DNA of 64,000 bases from Oegoconia quadripuncta. Its lineage: Eukaryota > Arthropoda > Insecta > Lepidoptera > Autostichidae. Below the pieces are notes generated by a model. It had not been told where the DNA came from. It did not search any database and saw nothing but the letters and a program-made list of their open reading frames with translations. The translations under genes were made by a program, and so were the position numbers. The stretch covers positions 16,919,618-16,983,617 of the forward strand of contig OX438759.1 of assembly GCA_949316235.1 (NCBI GenBank), in the 5' to 3' direction. Of this stretch, positions 43,319 through 54,177 are shown piece after piece (position 1 is the first letter of the stretch; the number at the start of each line of letters is the position of its first letter).

Positions 43319-44757
43319 TAACTAACGGTCGCTCGACAACGGATGCCGGTGTAGCTCTAATTAAAAATATTTATAATGCCTGGGAAGATCGCAGCGATGC
43401 AATCGGTGTATTTTGCGATCTTTCAAAAGCATTCGATTGTGTGGATCACAAAACGCTTTTATTTAAATTAGAACATTATGGGGTGCACGGCAAAGCCCTC
43501 GACTTATTAACTTCTTATTTAGAAAATAGAATTCAAAAAGTTCAAGTAAATCTGGAAAAATCTTCAGGATCCTTTGTGAAAATGGGAGTGCCTCAAGGAT
43601 CAATTCTAGGTCCTTTTATGTTTTTAGTTTATATTAATGACTTGCCTTATTTAGTTCGGAACCTGGTTGATATTGTGTTGTTTGCTGATGACACTTCATT
43701 TATATTCAAAATAAAGAGAGGGTCGAATGATATTGACGATGTAAACGATACTCTTTCACAGGTTTCGAACTGGTTTACTGTGAATAATTTAGTTCTAAAT
43801 GCTAAGAAAACCAAATGTATTAAGTTTTCCTTACCTAATGTAAGGCAGGGGGAAAACAACCTAAAGTTGAATAGTGAACCATTGGAATTTGTTGAGAACA
43901 CTGTTTTTCTTGGCATCACTTTGGACTCCACACTACAGTGGGGGTCGCATATTGAGACACTTGCGAGCAGGCTCAGTTCAGCTGCTTATGCTGTTCGTAA
44001 GATTAGACAACTTACTGACATTAAAACAGCGAGGCTCGTTTATTTTAGCTACTTTCATAACATTATGTCTTATGGTATACTACTGTGGGGTAGAGGTGCA
44101 GATATTCAAACAATATTTGTTCTACAAAAAAGAGCAATCAGAGCAATATATAAATTACGCTGCCGTAATTCTCTAAGAGATCTGTTTAAAGAAATAAGTA
44201 TTTTAACTGTTGCATCCCAATATATATATGACAGTATAATGTATGTACCCAAAAATATATGCCTATTTCGCAAACATTCTGATAATCATAATTTGAATAC
44301 TAGAAACAAAAATAAAATTGAAATTCCACAATTTAGACTTAGCAAGGTTAGCACATCCTTTGTGGGACACAGCATACGCTTTTACAATAAAATACCAGAA
44401 CATGTATTGAGTTTAACAGAGCAGAAATTTAAACGCCACATTAAAGAAACTCTGTGTAAGAAGGGTTATTACAGGATAGATGATTATTTAGGCGATAAGG
44501 AGGTCTGGTGTTAGCTGGTCGTTATGTTAATTGCTATTGTTTTGTAATATGTAATATAAGATGTAGTATTGTTGTAAGGATGGAGACTAGTTGAAAAGAT
44601 GTGTTGTTGCGGAGTTTCTTGTCGCTTCTTCTCCCTAACCATAACACCTTGTGAAGCGATGTAGTTAAAAAAAGAAAAATAGCATGTTGACTTTCAATAA
44701 GTGATATTTTTGTATCCTACATTGAATAAAATATTTTTGATTTTGATTTTTTTGATT
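43319..44757 (+). mobile_element. LINE-alpha, 5'-truncated with intact RT frame and 3'UTR
   Basis: Comprises the reverse-transcriptase frame (43321-44514) and a 243-base 3'UTR holding GTTTCTTGTCGCTTCTTCTC, an ATTGAATAAAATATTTTTGA polyadenylation-type region and a (GATTTT)n-like tail. Endonuclease and ORF1 are missing, so the copy cannot move alone. No target duplication could be paired around it. Confidence 0.9.
43321..44514 (+). CDS. non-LTR reverse transcriptase, C-terminal 397 codons (LINE-alpha)
   Basis: The enzyme would copy LINE RNA into DNA at a nicked target. The open frame starts before the GTG at 43441. Codons from 43321 read TNGRSTTDAGVALIKNIYNA, then the RT motif with catalytic Asp, FCDLSKAFDCVDH (43414-43452). 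Counting from 43441: MGVPQGSILGPF at 48-59, YINDL at 64-68, LFADDTSF with the catalytic Asp pair at 83-84, the NAKKTKC segment at 120-126, and the FLGITLD primer-grip-like segment at 156-162. The C-terminal region has SYGILLWGRG, LQKRAIRAIYKL and RFYNKIPEHV. No stop or frameshift occurs over 397 codons, unlike every other copy here, so this is the youngest. The N-terminal endonuclease and fingers are absent, and no promoter is expected. CR1/Jockey-group placement is inferred from motif style. Confidence 0.92.
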   Translation, partial: TNGRSTTDAGVALIKNIYNAWEDRSDAIGVFCDLSKAFDCVDHKTLLFKLEHYGVHGKALDLLTSYLENRIQKVQVNLEKSSGSFVKMGVPQGSILGPFMFLVYINDLPYLVRNLVDIVLFADDTSFIFKIKRGSNDIDDVNDTLSQVSNWFTVNNLVLNAKKTKCIKFSLPNVRQGENNLKLNSEPLEFVENTVFLGITLDSTLQWGSHIETLASRLSSAAYAVRKIRQLTDIKTARLVYFSYFHNIMSYGILLWGRGADIQTIFVLQKRAIRAIYKLRCRNSLRDLFKEISILTVASQYIYDSIMYVPKNICLFRKHSDNHNLNTRNKNKIEIPQFRLSKVSTSFVGHSIRFYNKIPEHVLSLTEQKFKRHIKETLCKKGYYRIDDYLGDKEVWC

Positions 44758-45542
44758 TTATTACATATTTCAAAATCGATTAATGAACATCGGATGAATA
44801 ACTGTGACGTCGACTATATCAATCTTAATGGATCACGTCATAGAAGATTCCCATGTCACGACATTAATGAAACTTCTTGACACAATAGCTTTGTCTCCAA
44901 CTTTATTATTTTTAATAAAAGCAACTGCCCATTCATCACTGTGAGTACCTAAACATCTAAATCCACCGACCTGGAAATAAGAATTGAGGGAAAATCTTGC
45001 ATCTATTAAGTTTAGGATTATGTGAACTTCAAATCTTGTATGAGTTCGGTGCGGACTATGCTATTCAGTAAGATCCGCATTAGTTTCTATTGCATAGTTG
45101 ATAATGTTTACAGTTGCAATCATATCAATTTTATCGTGTCTATTACATCTTCTTTTAAACTCAATACGAATGTTAGGTATGTACTTGAAGTTTTATGCCG
45201 AACTCTATCATTATCATCTTGCCCTAGTCTCAAATTATTTGGGGTCGGCGCAGCTTTAAAAATATTTTTAAATTTCAAGTGAATAACCACTACTTATAGG
45301 TCTCTGACTTTTTCTTTTCGCTAATTCCCGCCTCATAAACATTAGTTGGATATCTATCAGTGCTTCTACCTATTGTGGTTTATACTATATATTATTATGT
45401 ATATTATATATTTAAATTATTAAGTAAATCTATCAATATGATATAAATATTATATTTATGCATACTTATCTATAATTATTTCTTTTATTGGTACTATCGT
45501 GCACCCTACCTATTTTTCTATCTACAAATTTCCCATAGCTGT
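44758..45542. other. unassigned interval
   Basis: No family recognised. The 86-codon frame at 45022-45282 lacks motifs. Confidence 0.35.
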
Positions 45543-45660
45543 GGGTCGACTGGAAGAGATCGCTTTTAGTGATAAGACCTCCTAATTGTGTTCTATTGTT
45601 ATCATCAAACATTATTGTAAATTATTTAGCGCAATAAAGTGTATTTGTATTTTGTACATT
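45543..45660 (+). mobile_element. LINE-gamma 3' end
   Basis: TCGACTGGAAGAGATCGCTT, AGTGATAAGACCTCCTAATT and GCAATAAAGTGTATTTGTAT. Same order as 34703-34850. Confidence 0.78.
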
Positions 45661-46827
45661 TTTGTTTTCAATCTCCTGTAATATAATATACCTATTTAAT
45701 TTCATTAATTGTATAAAAACCACAAAAAAATATGTCGGGTTTGCCCTATTTTGAACCCTTGAAACTCTTGGCATGCCGCTGAGTTAATCGAAATCTCAAT
45801 CAAAGTTTCGGCGAAGGCTTATCTGATTCGTACTATACCTACATACATTTTTTATATCATCTGTCACCATCAGCTTATCGTGGAGAGCTGCTAAATTCCA
45901 TACTCCAACGTTCCTGAAGTGGTTTAAATCCATCGGTTTCCCGGGATCTGCAATAAATATACCAAGTACCTACCTACCGACCTGCAAATAAAAGAACATA
46001 TTTGATACATTGCCTCGTCTCACTGTTGAGCTATAGCCTCTCATTCATATCTCCACAAGTTCCCATTTTGAGCGCACTCACATTTTTAAAAAGCAAATAT
46101 ATTGTTATGAAAGTATTTTTACCAGTTCAACTCTCTCGTACGTAACCACTAAAATAAAATATTTAAAATACGAAGGCAATAAATTTTAAAAATGGAATGA
46201 TAACAAATGGAAAACATTCGCTCGTTCATTCGGTTCGGAATTCAAAAACAAACTCGCGCCATCTCGGCACGATCCGTCAATTTCGCAGTCCATCTCGAAT
46301 TTCGAATTTAGAATTGCTTTCACCGCGAGCGAAATCTGCATGAAGGTCGGAATAAAATTAATGTTATTGGAGAATACGAGCATACGATTTGCAATGCAGT
46401 AAGCAAGCATAGCTTCAAATGTGAGAAATGAAGCAAATTTTAGTGCTTCGGTAATAAAAGCTCAATATACTGTAAGACAATGTTAATCAAACGACATCTT
46501 ACTTAGAATTGCTCTTCGTTTTATTTTTCTCGTTCTACCTACTAAGTATCTCTTTCACTCAACGCACGAACTAACCAATACGATAACGATACCTATTTCC
46601 ATAAATCCCATTCCTTCGCACTTGAACATTGTATAATAAATCTGTCTCTTTCATACGTCTCACGCGTGATCCGAAATACGAGTATATACCCGTTTATACA
46701 TACCCTTTCAAATTTCAATTTTTTGAGACACTACTACAATTTTGTTTAATTCATACAATCTTACAACAGAATGCTGCCCTATGCGAATGACCAGATGGAA
46801 TATAGTCATACCCATACTTCTATTCTG
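45661..46827. other. unassigned interval
   Basis: No gene or family seen. 46220-46340 is GC-richer than the flanks (CTCGCGCCATCTCGGCACG) without a defensible frame. Confidence 0.35.
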
Positions 46828-47066
46828 TCTGTCGACCCGGCCCCAAATTGCTGAACCGATGCAATTCAAATTTAGCATGAGACGTGGAGAAAGACATAGC
46901 CTACTTTTTAACCGACTTGCAAGGTCGAAGGACGTCGCGTTCTCGATAAAGTAAATCCACGCGGTTGAAGCCGCGGGCGCTAAACTTCCTAGATCATCAA
47001 GACGTCGAGTCCACGATAAATCCACGTGGTCGAATTCGCGGACGTTAAATTTCCTAGGTTCCTAGC
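46828..47066 (+). mobile_element. Helitron-like 3' part with duplicated end
   Basis: TTCAAATTTAGCATGAGACG and CATAGCCTACTTTTTAACC, then GACGTCGCGTTCTCGATAAA-GTAAATCCACGCGG and GAAGCCGCGGGCGCTAAAC. A second diverged copy of the last 70 bases follows (GACGTCGAGTCCACGATAAA, GAATTCGCGGACGTTAAAT). Both units end near TTCCTAG. Confidence 0.5.
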
Positions 47067-47108
47067 CATATTGCATGAAAATCGGGTTTCTAAAATTTAA
47101 ATTTTCTA

Positions 47109-47342
47109 TAATAGTTTTTTTTTTTTTTTTATGCACAACGGGTCTGCACTTGACCTCAATCACACCTGATGTTAAGTGAAGATGAGGCCGAAGGTGGTAG
47201 CGTACTGACCCGGAAACCCCATCTTGTTTCGGGGACTGGCTATCTTATCTTTGAGAACCGGAACACAACAATGTTATTAACATTGCTGTTTGGCGGAAGA
47301 TTTAGATAAGATGGTGGTAGCTAGCCAGGCGGACATTTAATA
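47109..47342 (-). mobile_element. SINE-1, head truncated
   Basis: Long T-run, TATGCACAACGGGTCTGCAC, CACCTGATGTTAAGTGAAG and GGTAGCTAGCCAGGCGGAC. Confidence 0.88.
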
Positions 47343-47750
47343 TGTATGTGTAATAGTTGTATGCTATGCCAGTTTATTGATACTGAGACTTACCGAAGTA
47401 GAATTAGAAGCTTCTAATCGTAAGTTAGCTTCGATAAGCTTATAGTTGCTCCATTAAAAACCTTGCGTGCTGCCTTACAGAACTGCTTTCACAGAGCGAA
47501 TTCCCTGTACGCTTGGGTGCACCGAGTCGCTTTTCAATCAATTCTGTTGCGACGTTCCCCTCAAATCAGCGACTGTCTATTTAGATATACAACAGATACT
47601 ATGGATATAATTTTAATCTGGGAATTCACTTAAAATTATCATAATTGTTTGGACCCTCCATAAGAATAAGAATCGTTTATTTGACCCACTTACCGACACA
47701 CATACATGTATAAATGTGAAAATGACAGTGAGACAAAAGACAAAACATAG
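47343..47750. other. unassigned interval
   Basis: Nothing recognised. Confidence 0.35.
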
Positions 47751-47812
47751 CTGTGGGTTGTCTGGAAGAGATAAGACCGCCTAATTGTGTTCTATTGTTG
47801 TGTATGTATGTA
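47751..47812 (+). mobile_element. LINE-gamma 3' end feeding a pentanucleotide array
   Basis: GGGTTGTCTGGAAGAGATAA-GACCGCCTAATTGTGTTC matches 45548-45592 with a deletion. The usual TATTTGTATTG-type tail region here becomes TATTGTATTG units. Confidence 0.7.
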
Positions 47813-48093
47813 TTGTATTGTATTGTATTGTGTTGTATTGTGTTGTATTGTGTTGTGTTGTGTTGTGTTGTGTTGTGTTGTGTTGTGTTGTGTTGTGTTG
47901 TGTTGTGTTGTGTTGTGTTGTGTTGTGTTGTGTTGTGTTGTGTTGTGTTGTGTAGTGTAGTGTAGTGTAGTGTAGTGTAGTGTAGTGTAGTGTAGTGTAG
48001 TGTCGTGTCGTGTCGTGTCGTGTCGTGTCGTGTCGTGTCGTGTCGTGTCGTGTCGTGTTGTGTTGTGTTGTGTTGTGTTGTGATGTGTTATAT
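47813..48093. repeat. pentanucleotide array with homogeneous variant blocks
   Basis: The order of blocks is TATTG, then TGTTG (about 25 units), TGTAG (about 10), TGTCG (about 11), TGTTG again and TATTA at the edge. Only one base of the unit differs between blocks, and each block is nearly pure. Reading frames of 70-137 codons across it are period artefacts. Confidence 0.95.
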
Positions 48094-48789
48094 TATATTG
48101 TAATCGGTCGTCGTACCACAAAGTCCTCAAAAACCACGTGGTGAGACGGAAGCGCATAAAATACCTCAAACCATAAATTGAAGAGTTTTCAAAGCGACCA
48201 CTCAACTTTGCCTTAATCCTTTGTCCTTCAATAAATCATGGAATTTAAACAGTTGAAACTGTTTGATTTACTAATTAAATAATACGTTTATGCTCTCCAT
48301 TTTTAAATCTCTTTCCTTTAATAAAGCACAATGGTACTTTATGAGAATAGATCGAAGTAGATAGAAATGAATGAAGTGAATATTAATTTGCCAAAACATG
48401 AGATTGATATTTAGAATAAACATGGTGTCAGTCAATCAAAAACAGTCCAAGCATGTTCTGTCAACATTAATGGACAAATACATTAAGATGGAAGATAGAT
48501 AGCAGAGCACTGCAGACGCCTCTATCGAAATATATCGTCAAAATACAGTATAAAAAGTTTCTTTTGGAAGAACAAAAGAATTTAATATAATAATTCGAGG
48601 CCGATGTAGCCTTTATGTTTGTTGTTATATCATATTTATATATTTATAAATACCTATATTCATATTTATGTTATGCTTGTATACTAAATATTTATGTATC
48701 TATTATCTTCTTTGTCACACTCACACACTGCACTTTTACAATGACACAATACTTTCCCGCTACATAACAAGCACATATTAGTACACACT
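48094..48789. other. unassigned interval
   Basis: Nothing recognised. Confidence 0.35.
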
Positions 48790-49034
48790 CTGTTTACACA
48801 TCGCTTTCCTCTCCCAGGGTGGGACGGAAGAACAGCGCCCAGTTCCTGGAACTGAGCATAATGCTGAGTCCCACCCTTTTTGCCACAGTGGCACTCAACA
48901 TTTATTATGTTTATCTTTATATGTTTTGTAATTTGTTTTTTTTAATGTTTTAGATGTTAAGTTTGTTCTGTACATTTAGTGTGTGCCCACTTGTGGTAAA
49001 TAAACTGTTTTCTTTCTTTCTTTCTTTCTTTCAG
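48790..49034 (+). mobile_element. putative LINE 3'UTR with (TTTC)n tail
   Basis: CCCAGGGTGGGACGGAAGAA and AGTCCCACCCTTTTTGCCAC can pair as a stem. Then TTTTAGATGTTAAG, GTAAATAAACTG and a (TTTC) run end the element. A second AATAAA-TTTTCTTTCTTTC end is at 50822-50893. No coding text, so the family is uncertain. Confidence 0.45.
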
Positions 49035-49182
49035 ATAGATAAGCATATTATGAAGTATCCAACTGAAACAATAAAACACAAGGTCGATAGATTACTTTCC
49101 TTACAAGCTGATTTGGATTCGTATTACTTGTGTAAATACTATCGAATTTAATATGTTTTATTATTTGTAATTTAATATTTGT

Positions 49183-49545
49183 ATGACGACCTGTTTGGTG
49201 TAGTGGTTAGCAACTCTGACCGATATACCAAAAGGTTGCGGGTTCATATCCCGCTAGGGGCATATGTTTGTGTGATGAGAACGGACATGTGCACCCGAGT
49301 TGTGGATGTCAAACTCAAAGTCAAAGTCAAAAATGCTTTATTTTGTAGGTACACAGAGTACATTTAAAATAGTCAATTTTACATAGTAAATTTAAAATGT
49401 TTTTCATTTATAATAAGTATTTATTTACAAAAAAAAAATATATTTATGTAGTATATCAACCATCTAGTATTCACAACACAAGCCTATAGTTGCTTACTGT
49501 GGAAGTAGATGGCGCTGTGTGTATGTCTAAGGATATTTATTTATT
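49183..49545 (+). mobile_element. SINE-3, split by a LINE-alpha tip
   Basis: Head GACCTGTTTGGTGTAGTGG, B box GGGTTCATATCCCG, interruption at 49311-49396, then TTTCATTTATAATAAGTATT and the rest to GGCGCTGTGTGTATGTC and a short A/T tail. Confidence 0.9.
49311..49396 (-). mobile_element. LINE-alpha 3' tip nested in SINE-3
   Basis: CTCAAAGTCAAAGTCAAAAA, TTTTGTAGGTACACAGAGTA and TAAAATAGTCAATTTTACAT are the reverse complement of the end at 63070-63120. Only about 85 bases were copied. Short ATGT/AATG words flank it. Confidence 0.85.
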
Positions 49546-49869
49546 AATAAAAAAATTCATTATATTTTAAACCATTATATCATATAATTTAGCGTGTACT
49601 TTATCTCTCTTAGGCTTCAACCACGGATCCCTAAAAACGTGAAACTTTTACGAGTACGCTATAGGGCGACAAAAGATTTTACGACGGCATAAATTAAATG
49701 TGAAACTATCATTGCGGATGGTTTATTACTAGTTGAGACTAAGTAATAGCTTTATTGCTATGTAAGTGATAGTGGGGGTTACTTGGAGGCGTATAAAATT
49801 GTTTTACATCTTAACTAACTAGTTGTGACCTAGATAGTTAAGACATAAACCAGATTATTTCTACTCATT
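49546..49869. other. unassigned interval
   Basis: Nothing recognised. Confidence 0.35.
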
Positions 49870-50428
49870 ATCGCATCACATCGCAATATATTTACGAAAA
49901 CTTAATGTACGTCAGAAAGAATCTGCATTTGTTTAGGAAAAATTGTGAAATACACAATGTTAATAATATATAAAAATAAACTTGCTGTCCATAGCAGTCG
50001 CTTAAACGAAGTCACTAAGTCATTCAAGGGACAATGTATACGCTTTTACAATAAGGTTCCGGTAGACATTCAAAATTAGCCTTTAAAAAAATTTAAAACA
50101 ACCGTCAGACGGAAACGTTGTACCAGAGGCTATTAAAAAAATTTCTGACTATCTGGATGATAAGAATGCGTGAACATGAACTGCTCGGCAATATCCAGTA
50201 TATTTTTATATTTTTATTTGTGGAATCATAAATTTTACAATTAGGTATTTCAAATTGTATTTGTATTGACTTATTTAAAAAGAGCAACCCCGGAGTTTCT
50301 TGCTCGTTCTTCTCTGGGGAGACTGCCTAGTGAATGAGCGATAACTGTATGTCATGACGATTTCAAATGTTATTCTTATAACTTACGAAATAAAACATTT
50401 TTGATTTCGATTTTTGATTTCACAATCT
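49870..50428 (+). mobile_element. LINE-alpha, 5'-truncated dead copy
   Basis: Broken protein text for YFTQ-like, ENLMYVRKNLHLFRKN, LNEVTKSFKGQCIRFYNKV and YQRLLKKISDYLDDKNA, then the UTR GTTTCTTGCTCGTTCTTCTC, GCGATAACTGTATGTCATG, GAAATAAAACATTTTTGATT. A stop replaces the Leu codon at AAATTAGCC, and there are frameshifts. Confidence 0.88.
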
Positions 50429-50526
50429 TTTTTTTATTTTGGGATTATTTATTCCATTGAAGGCTGTCATTTCAACTCCCGACGCGAAAAGGAGTGTTAC
50501 ATTATAAAATATGGTTTCGCTAGAAA

Positions 50527-50625
50527 TACTTTTAATAAAGTTAAAACCACCATAATATGTATTATAAAATTTCTGATTATTTAGTTGATAAGATTACATG
50601 GACATGAGCCGCTCGGTGATATTCA
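50527..50625 (+). mobile_element. LINE-alpha small internal fragment
   Basis: TTTTAATAAAGTTAAAACCA, ATTATAAAATTTCTGATTAT and GATAAGATTACATGGACATG follow the last 30 codons of LINE-alpha. The UTR is missing. Confidence 0.65.
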
Positions 50626-50646
50626 GTCGAACTACGATGATGATAC

Positions 50647-50748
50647 CCAAATATGATGGGGTTTCCAGGTCAGTACGCTTCCACGTTTGGCCTCATCTTC
50701 ACTTAACATCAGGTGTGATTGAGGTCAAGTGCTAACCCGTTTAAAAAA
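50647..50748 (+). mobile_element. SINE-1 3' third
   Basis: ATGGGGTTTCCAGGTCAGTA-CGCTTCC, CTTAACATCAGGTGTGATTG and AAGTGCTAACCCGTTTAAAA. Confidence 0.85.
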
Positions 50749-50821
50749 AGACTACTTTTTATTACCCGACAACCCCAAAGTTGTTTATGTTGTTTGTGTT
50801 ACTAACACTTTTGTGTATTTG

Positions 50822-50893
50822 TGTGTGTGTGTGTTTAATTTTATAATGTATGGACGTCAAAGTCCGAAATAAATATTTTCTTTCTTTCTTTCA
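50822..50893 (+). mobile_element. putative LINE 3' end with (TTTC)n tail
   Basis: A GT run, GGACGTCAAAGTCCGAAATA-AATATTTTC and (TTTC). GACGTCAAAGTC is a short self-complementary word. Same tail style as 49034. Confidence 0.45.
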
Positions 50894-50894
50894 A

Positions 50895-51075
50895 ATGTTT
50901 TTCGTGTGTATGATTACCTCCTGTAACCTAAACGGCTCGACCGACTTTGAAGTGCAAAATGTCGTTTGATTCGTCTGGATCTCTAGAGTGTCATAGGATA
51001 AATTGAATAACAAAAAGTTCAACATTGCGTCTGCAAAATACAAAATATGTTGTTGGGGTTATTGATTTTTAAATA
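50895..51075 (+). repeat. dispersed repeat, uninterrupted copy
   Basis: GTCGTTTGATTCGTCTGGAT, GTCATAGGATAAATTG and ATTGCGTCTGCAAAATACAA-AATATG. Counterpart of 35345-35945 without the MITE-T. Confidence 0.7.
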
Positions 51076-52090
51076 CATAAATGTCGCCTTTTGTGTATTG
51101 TAATTTCTGTCCTATGTTTGTTCAATGTATGTTTGTATATACATATATGAAATAAAGTGTTAAATAAAATAAATAGTTATTTAAACGACGATTTCTGTAC
51201 GATTGCAAGCATTATCGCATTCACACTGCTCCAACTAAAACTCTTTTGAGCTACGATCAAGAGTTATACTCTGCTCGGCACGTGTCTTTAAAAGGTAGAC
51301 GATACAGGAACTCTATAGCTTTAATATACTTTGACTCACATACTAATTAGAGAAGGAAAATGTAGACAAAGAGGGTTCTGATGTACAGAGCCTTCGGCAA
51401 ATGGAAAGTGTACCGAAAGGCATCAGTACAACTTGTCTGAAAAATTATTGTGAATTTAGATCTCGACTTATTTCAAATTTAATGTTCTATTTAGAGAAAG
51501 TTTAGATGTTTACTTTCTACTAATATTTTTTAAAATCGATATTATTGTTGGGCTTTATATAGGTTCTAATGACAAAGGATCGTGTCACAATCTGTACATT
51601 TTGTCAAATTCTCTTAGGTTAAATTTGCGCCTTTACGGAACGGCTCAGTGAATCGTTTCAACTCGGTTATTCTAAGCAAAACTTATCGTTTTCAATTGTA
51701 CATCTTACCATTTAATGGCCTGTATGATAGAAAAGGTTTGGAGTACACAACAAGGGATAATTAGGTCATGGGTTCCATAATATTTAAAATTTCATTGAAC
51801 AATAGGACAGACTCTGCAAAATGGTCGCATGCAATTGTAAAAAGCTTTGATTATTTCAGTGCTGACCGTAGTACTCCGTCGTAGCGCTACGACGAACGTA
51901 GCGCGTAGCAGCGGTTTCCGATAATGTAGCAAAACAAAGTAGTATAGGGGACGCGCATGACATGTCACTTTCATGGGTAGAATTAACCGAGAAAAAACCA
52001 GCCAAGTGCATTAAACTACAAATATCAATAACTTCTAAACGCTTCTTATGTTTCTGGAGATTCTAAATTTGAAACTTTCTGATACCGAAT
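51076..52090. other. unassigned interval with a perfect 18-bp palindrome
   Basis: CGTCGTAGCGCTACGACG at 51877-51894 is perfectly self-complementary, with further CGTAGC words around it (51860-51910). Otherwise nothing recognised. Confidence 0.4.
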
Positions 52091-52197
52091 CGAATACAAC
52101 GAAATGAAACGAAACGAAACGAACGGAACGGAACGGAACAAAACGGAACGGAACGGAACAAAACGGAACGCAACGAAACGAAACGAAATGAAATGTT
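52091..52197. repeat. pentanucleotide array (GAAAC/GGAAC)n
   Basis: Units of GAAAC, GGAAC and AAAAC alternate in clusters (AACGGAACGGAACGGAACAA occurs twice). Period 5. Confidence 0.9.
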
Positions 52198-52680
52198 TAT
52201 TCGTGCGTAGAACCAGGTAAAACAAGATATACATAATTTCGGGATGATCTGTGGATATGGCCTCTTCAGGTATAAACACTACACACTATAACTATAAACT
52301 TTTGAATCATTCAGAATACGGAGCCATATTACCAGCTCGGTCGTTTGTATCTCAAGTAACATTGGCATCACTAATTACTAACTATGAGCTAACGCCTTGT
52401 CAGATATTATAATTAGACCTCACGGACACGGACAAAGAGCATATCGGATCGCGACGCATACTGATTTACATTCAAATTAGACATCTCCTTGGGTAGCCCA
52501 ATCTGCATTTGCATAGACACTGTTACCATCTCAATTAATGTTAAAACAACTTGATTGCTTTAAAAACAAAATATTGCTGAACCAGTAAAATGTAGAAAAA
52601 ATCATATCCAATCCAACTATATAACTAATATTACCTATATACGCGAAAGTAGTCCAGATTAAGGTCAAGAGCGATCCCAT
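52198..52680. other. unassigned interval
   Basis: Nothing recognised. Confidence 0.35.
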
Positions 52681-52683
52681 TCT

Positions 52684-52711
<28 letters not shown>

Positions 52712-52718
<7 letters not shown>

Positions 52719-52890
52719 GTGTGTGTATGTAAGTTTGTATGTATGTTTGTTTGTTACCTCTTCACGTCTAAACGTCTGGACAGATTGGTTGAAATTTGGT
52801 AGGTAGACAGATTAGCACCTGCATTAACATATAGGCTACTTTTTATCCCGGATAAGTGACTGGTTCCTGTAGGATAGGTGTTATTAATGG
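52712..52890 (+). mobile_element. Helitron-like 5' part after an A-run
   Basis: An A-run (52688-52713), then AGTTTGTGTGTGTATGTAAG, GTTTGTTACCTCTTCACG, GGTTGAAATTTGGTAGGTAG and TACTTTTTATCCCGGATAAG. The 3' end is not found. Confidence 0.55.
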
Positions 52891-52916
52891 GATTGCTTTT
52901 GAGTAATAGAATGTGA

Positions 52917-53240
52917 TTTGAATAAACCACTCTCAATACAAGTCTTGAGGCTGTATCACCCGAGATGCATCTTAAGAAGTTGACGCTATCAAGCTCCGTG
53001 CTAATTTATAAACCAATCTTGAGGTCTAATCAGCTGAGATCACTTCTCAAGCATTCGCCCCACCGGCGAATGAATGATAGCCTTGAGTTTCGTTTATTAA
53101 TATGCGCACCTTTCAAGTGAGTACTGCTTGAGTATGCACATGCTTTTCAAGTCTCAAGTTAGGTTTATTAATCAACACGTTTACTTAAGACCGATCACAA
53201 CACTGTTCTCAATCTTGAGAATGGTTTATTAATACGGGCC
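52917..53240. mobile_element. candidate MITE with TTTATTAATACGGG ends
   Basis: The left end GAATAAACCACTCTCAATAC-AAGTCTTGAG and the reverse complement of the right end CTCAATCTTGAGAATGGTTT-ATTAATACGGG agree over about 16 of 20 bases. Inside, TTTATTAAT recurs at 53091 and 53163 and CTTGAG words recur in both directions. Non-coding. Boundaries are approximate. Confidence 0.5.
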
Positions 53241-53746
53241 TATGTCACTCGAGTCGCGTTAAGTTGTAGTAGCCTTGCAGGTCGTCATATAATAAAAGCA
53301 AAATAAACACACGCAACTCCAGAAATTAAATTAACTCTGTATCTTTGCTTGATGCCCACACGATTCAGTACTGGGGGTCGTTAAAAAAATTACAAATCTG
53401 AACGTTACGTGGTGTTTTAGCATTTTGCGAAACCTTTCAGGACATGAGTGTTGAAGCTTTTTGCCTCTACACTCCTAATGAAGCACGCGCTGCGCCCCAC
53501 TAATTGGGGGACTGTCTGCACTGACATGTGATAGACTGACAGATTTTGTGACTTCCACTATGTTGTTTGGACATAGATTTTATTTAGTTAAGGGAAATTT
53601 CTAATATTAGGTACACAAGGTGACATTTAAGACTTGAGTCAGATTCTTATGTGTCAATATGAACAAATGTGAACAACTTTAACTATTTTAGTAAAAGTTG
53701 GAAATATTCATGAGTATTCCATTCATAACCTTGAGTACGGCACGGT
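53241..53746. other. unassigned interval
   Basis: Nothing recognised. GCACGCGCTGCGCCCCAC near 53483 is a GC-rich patch. Confidence 0.35.
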
Positions 53747-53978
53747 ACGGTTTGGTTGGTGGAAGGGCATTTTAAATGTCTACCACCATCTTATCTAAAT
53801 CTGCCGCCAAGCAGCAATGTTAATAGCATTGTTGTGTTCCGGTTGTCAGAGATAAGATAGCCAGTCCTCCAAATGTGTTGGTGTTTCCGGGTCAGTACGC
53901 TTCCACCTTCGACCTCATCTTCACTTAACATCAGGTGTGATCGAGGACAAGTACCAACCCGTTGCGCATAAAAAAAGG
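53747..53978 (+). mobile_element. SINE-1, head missing
   Basis: Starts at GGTTTGGTTGGTGGAAGGGC, lacks CGCCTGGCTAGC, and continues to CATCAGGTGTGATCGAGGAC and GCGCATAAAAAAAG. Confidence 0.88.
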
Positions 53979-54177
53979 CACACTCTCAGGGACCACATCT
54001 CGGAGAGCTTATTTCTGTTTGGCTGATAATTCTAATCAGAATGTCTCTGCGAATACTATTTAATGGCTTTGTTGAAATATTTTATGTACCTATACCTACT
54101 TTTGATTTTTGTTATTGGTGTTGCGAATAAAATAAATATTTCTAACTTTCATTAAAATATATAAATTATCTATTACA

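Noticed and set aside
47792..48205. 137-codon minus frame of His/Asn/Thr repeats and 70-codon plus frame of Cys/Val
   Set aside because: Pentanucleotide array artefact.
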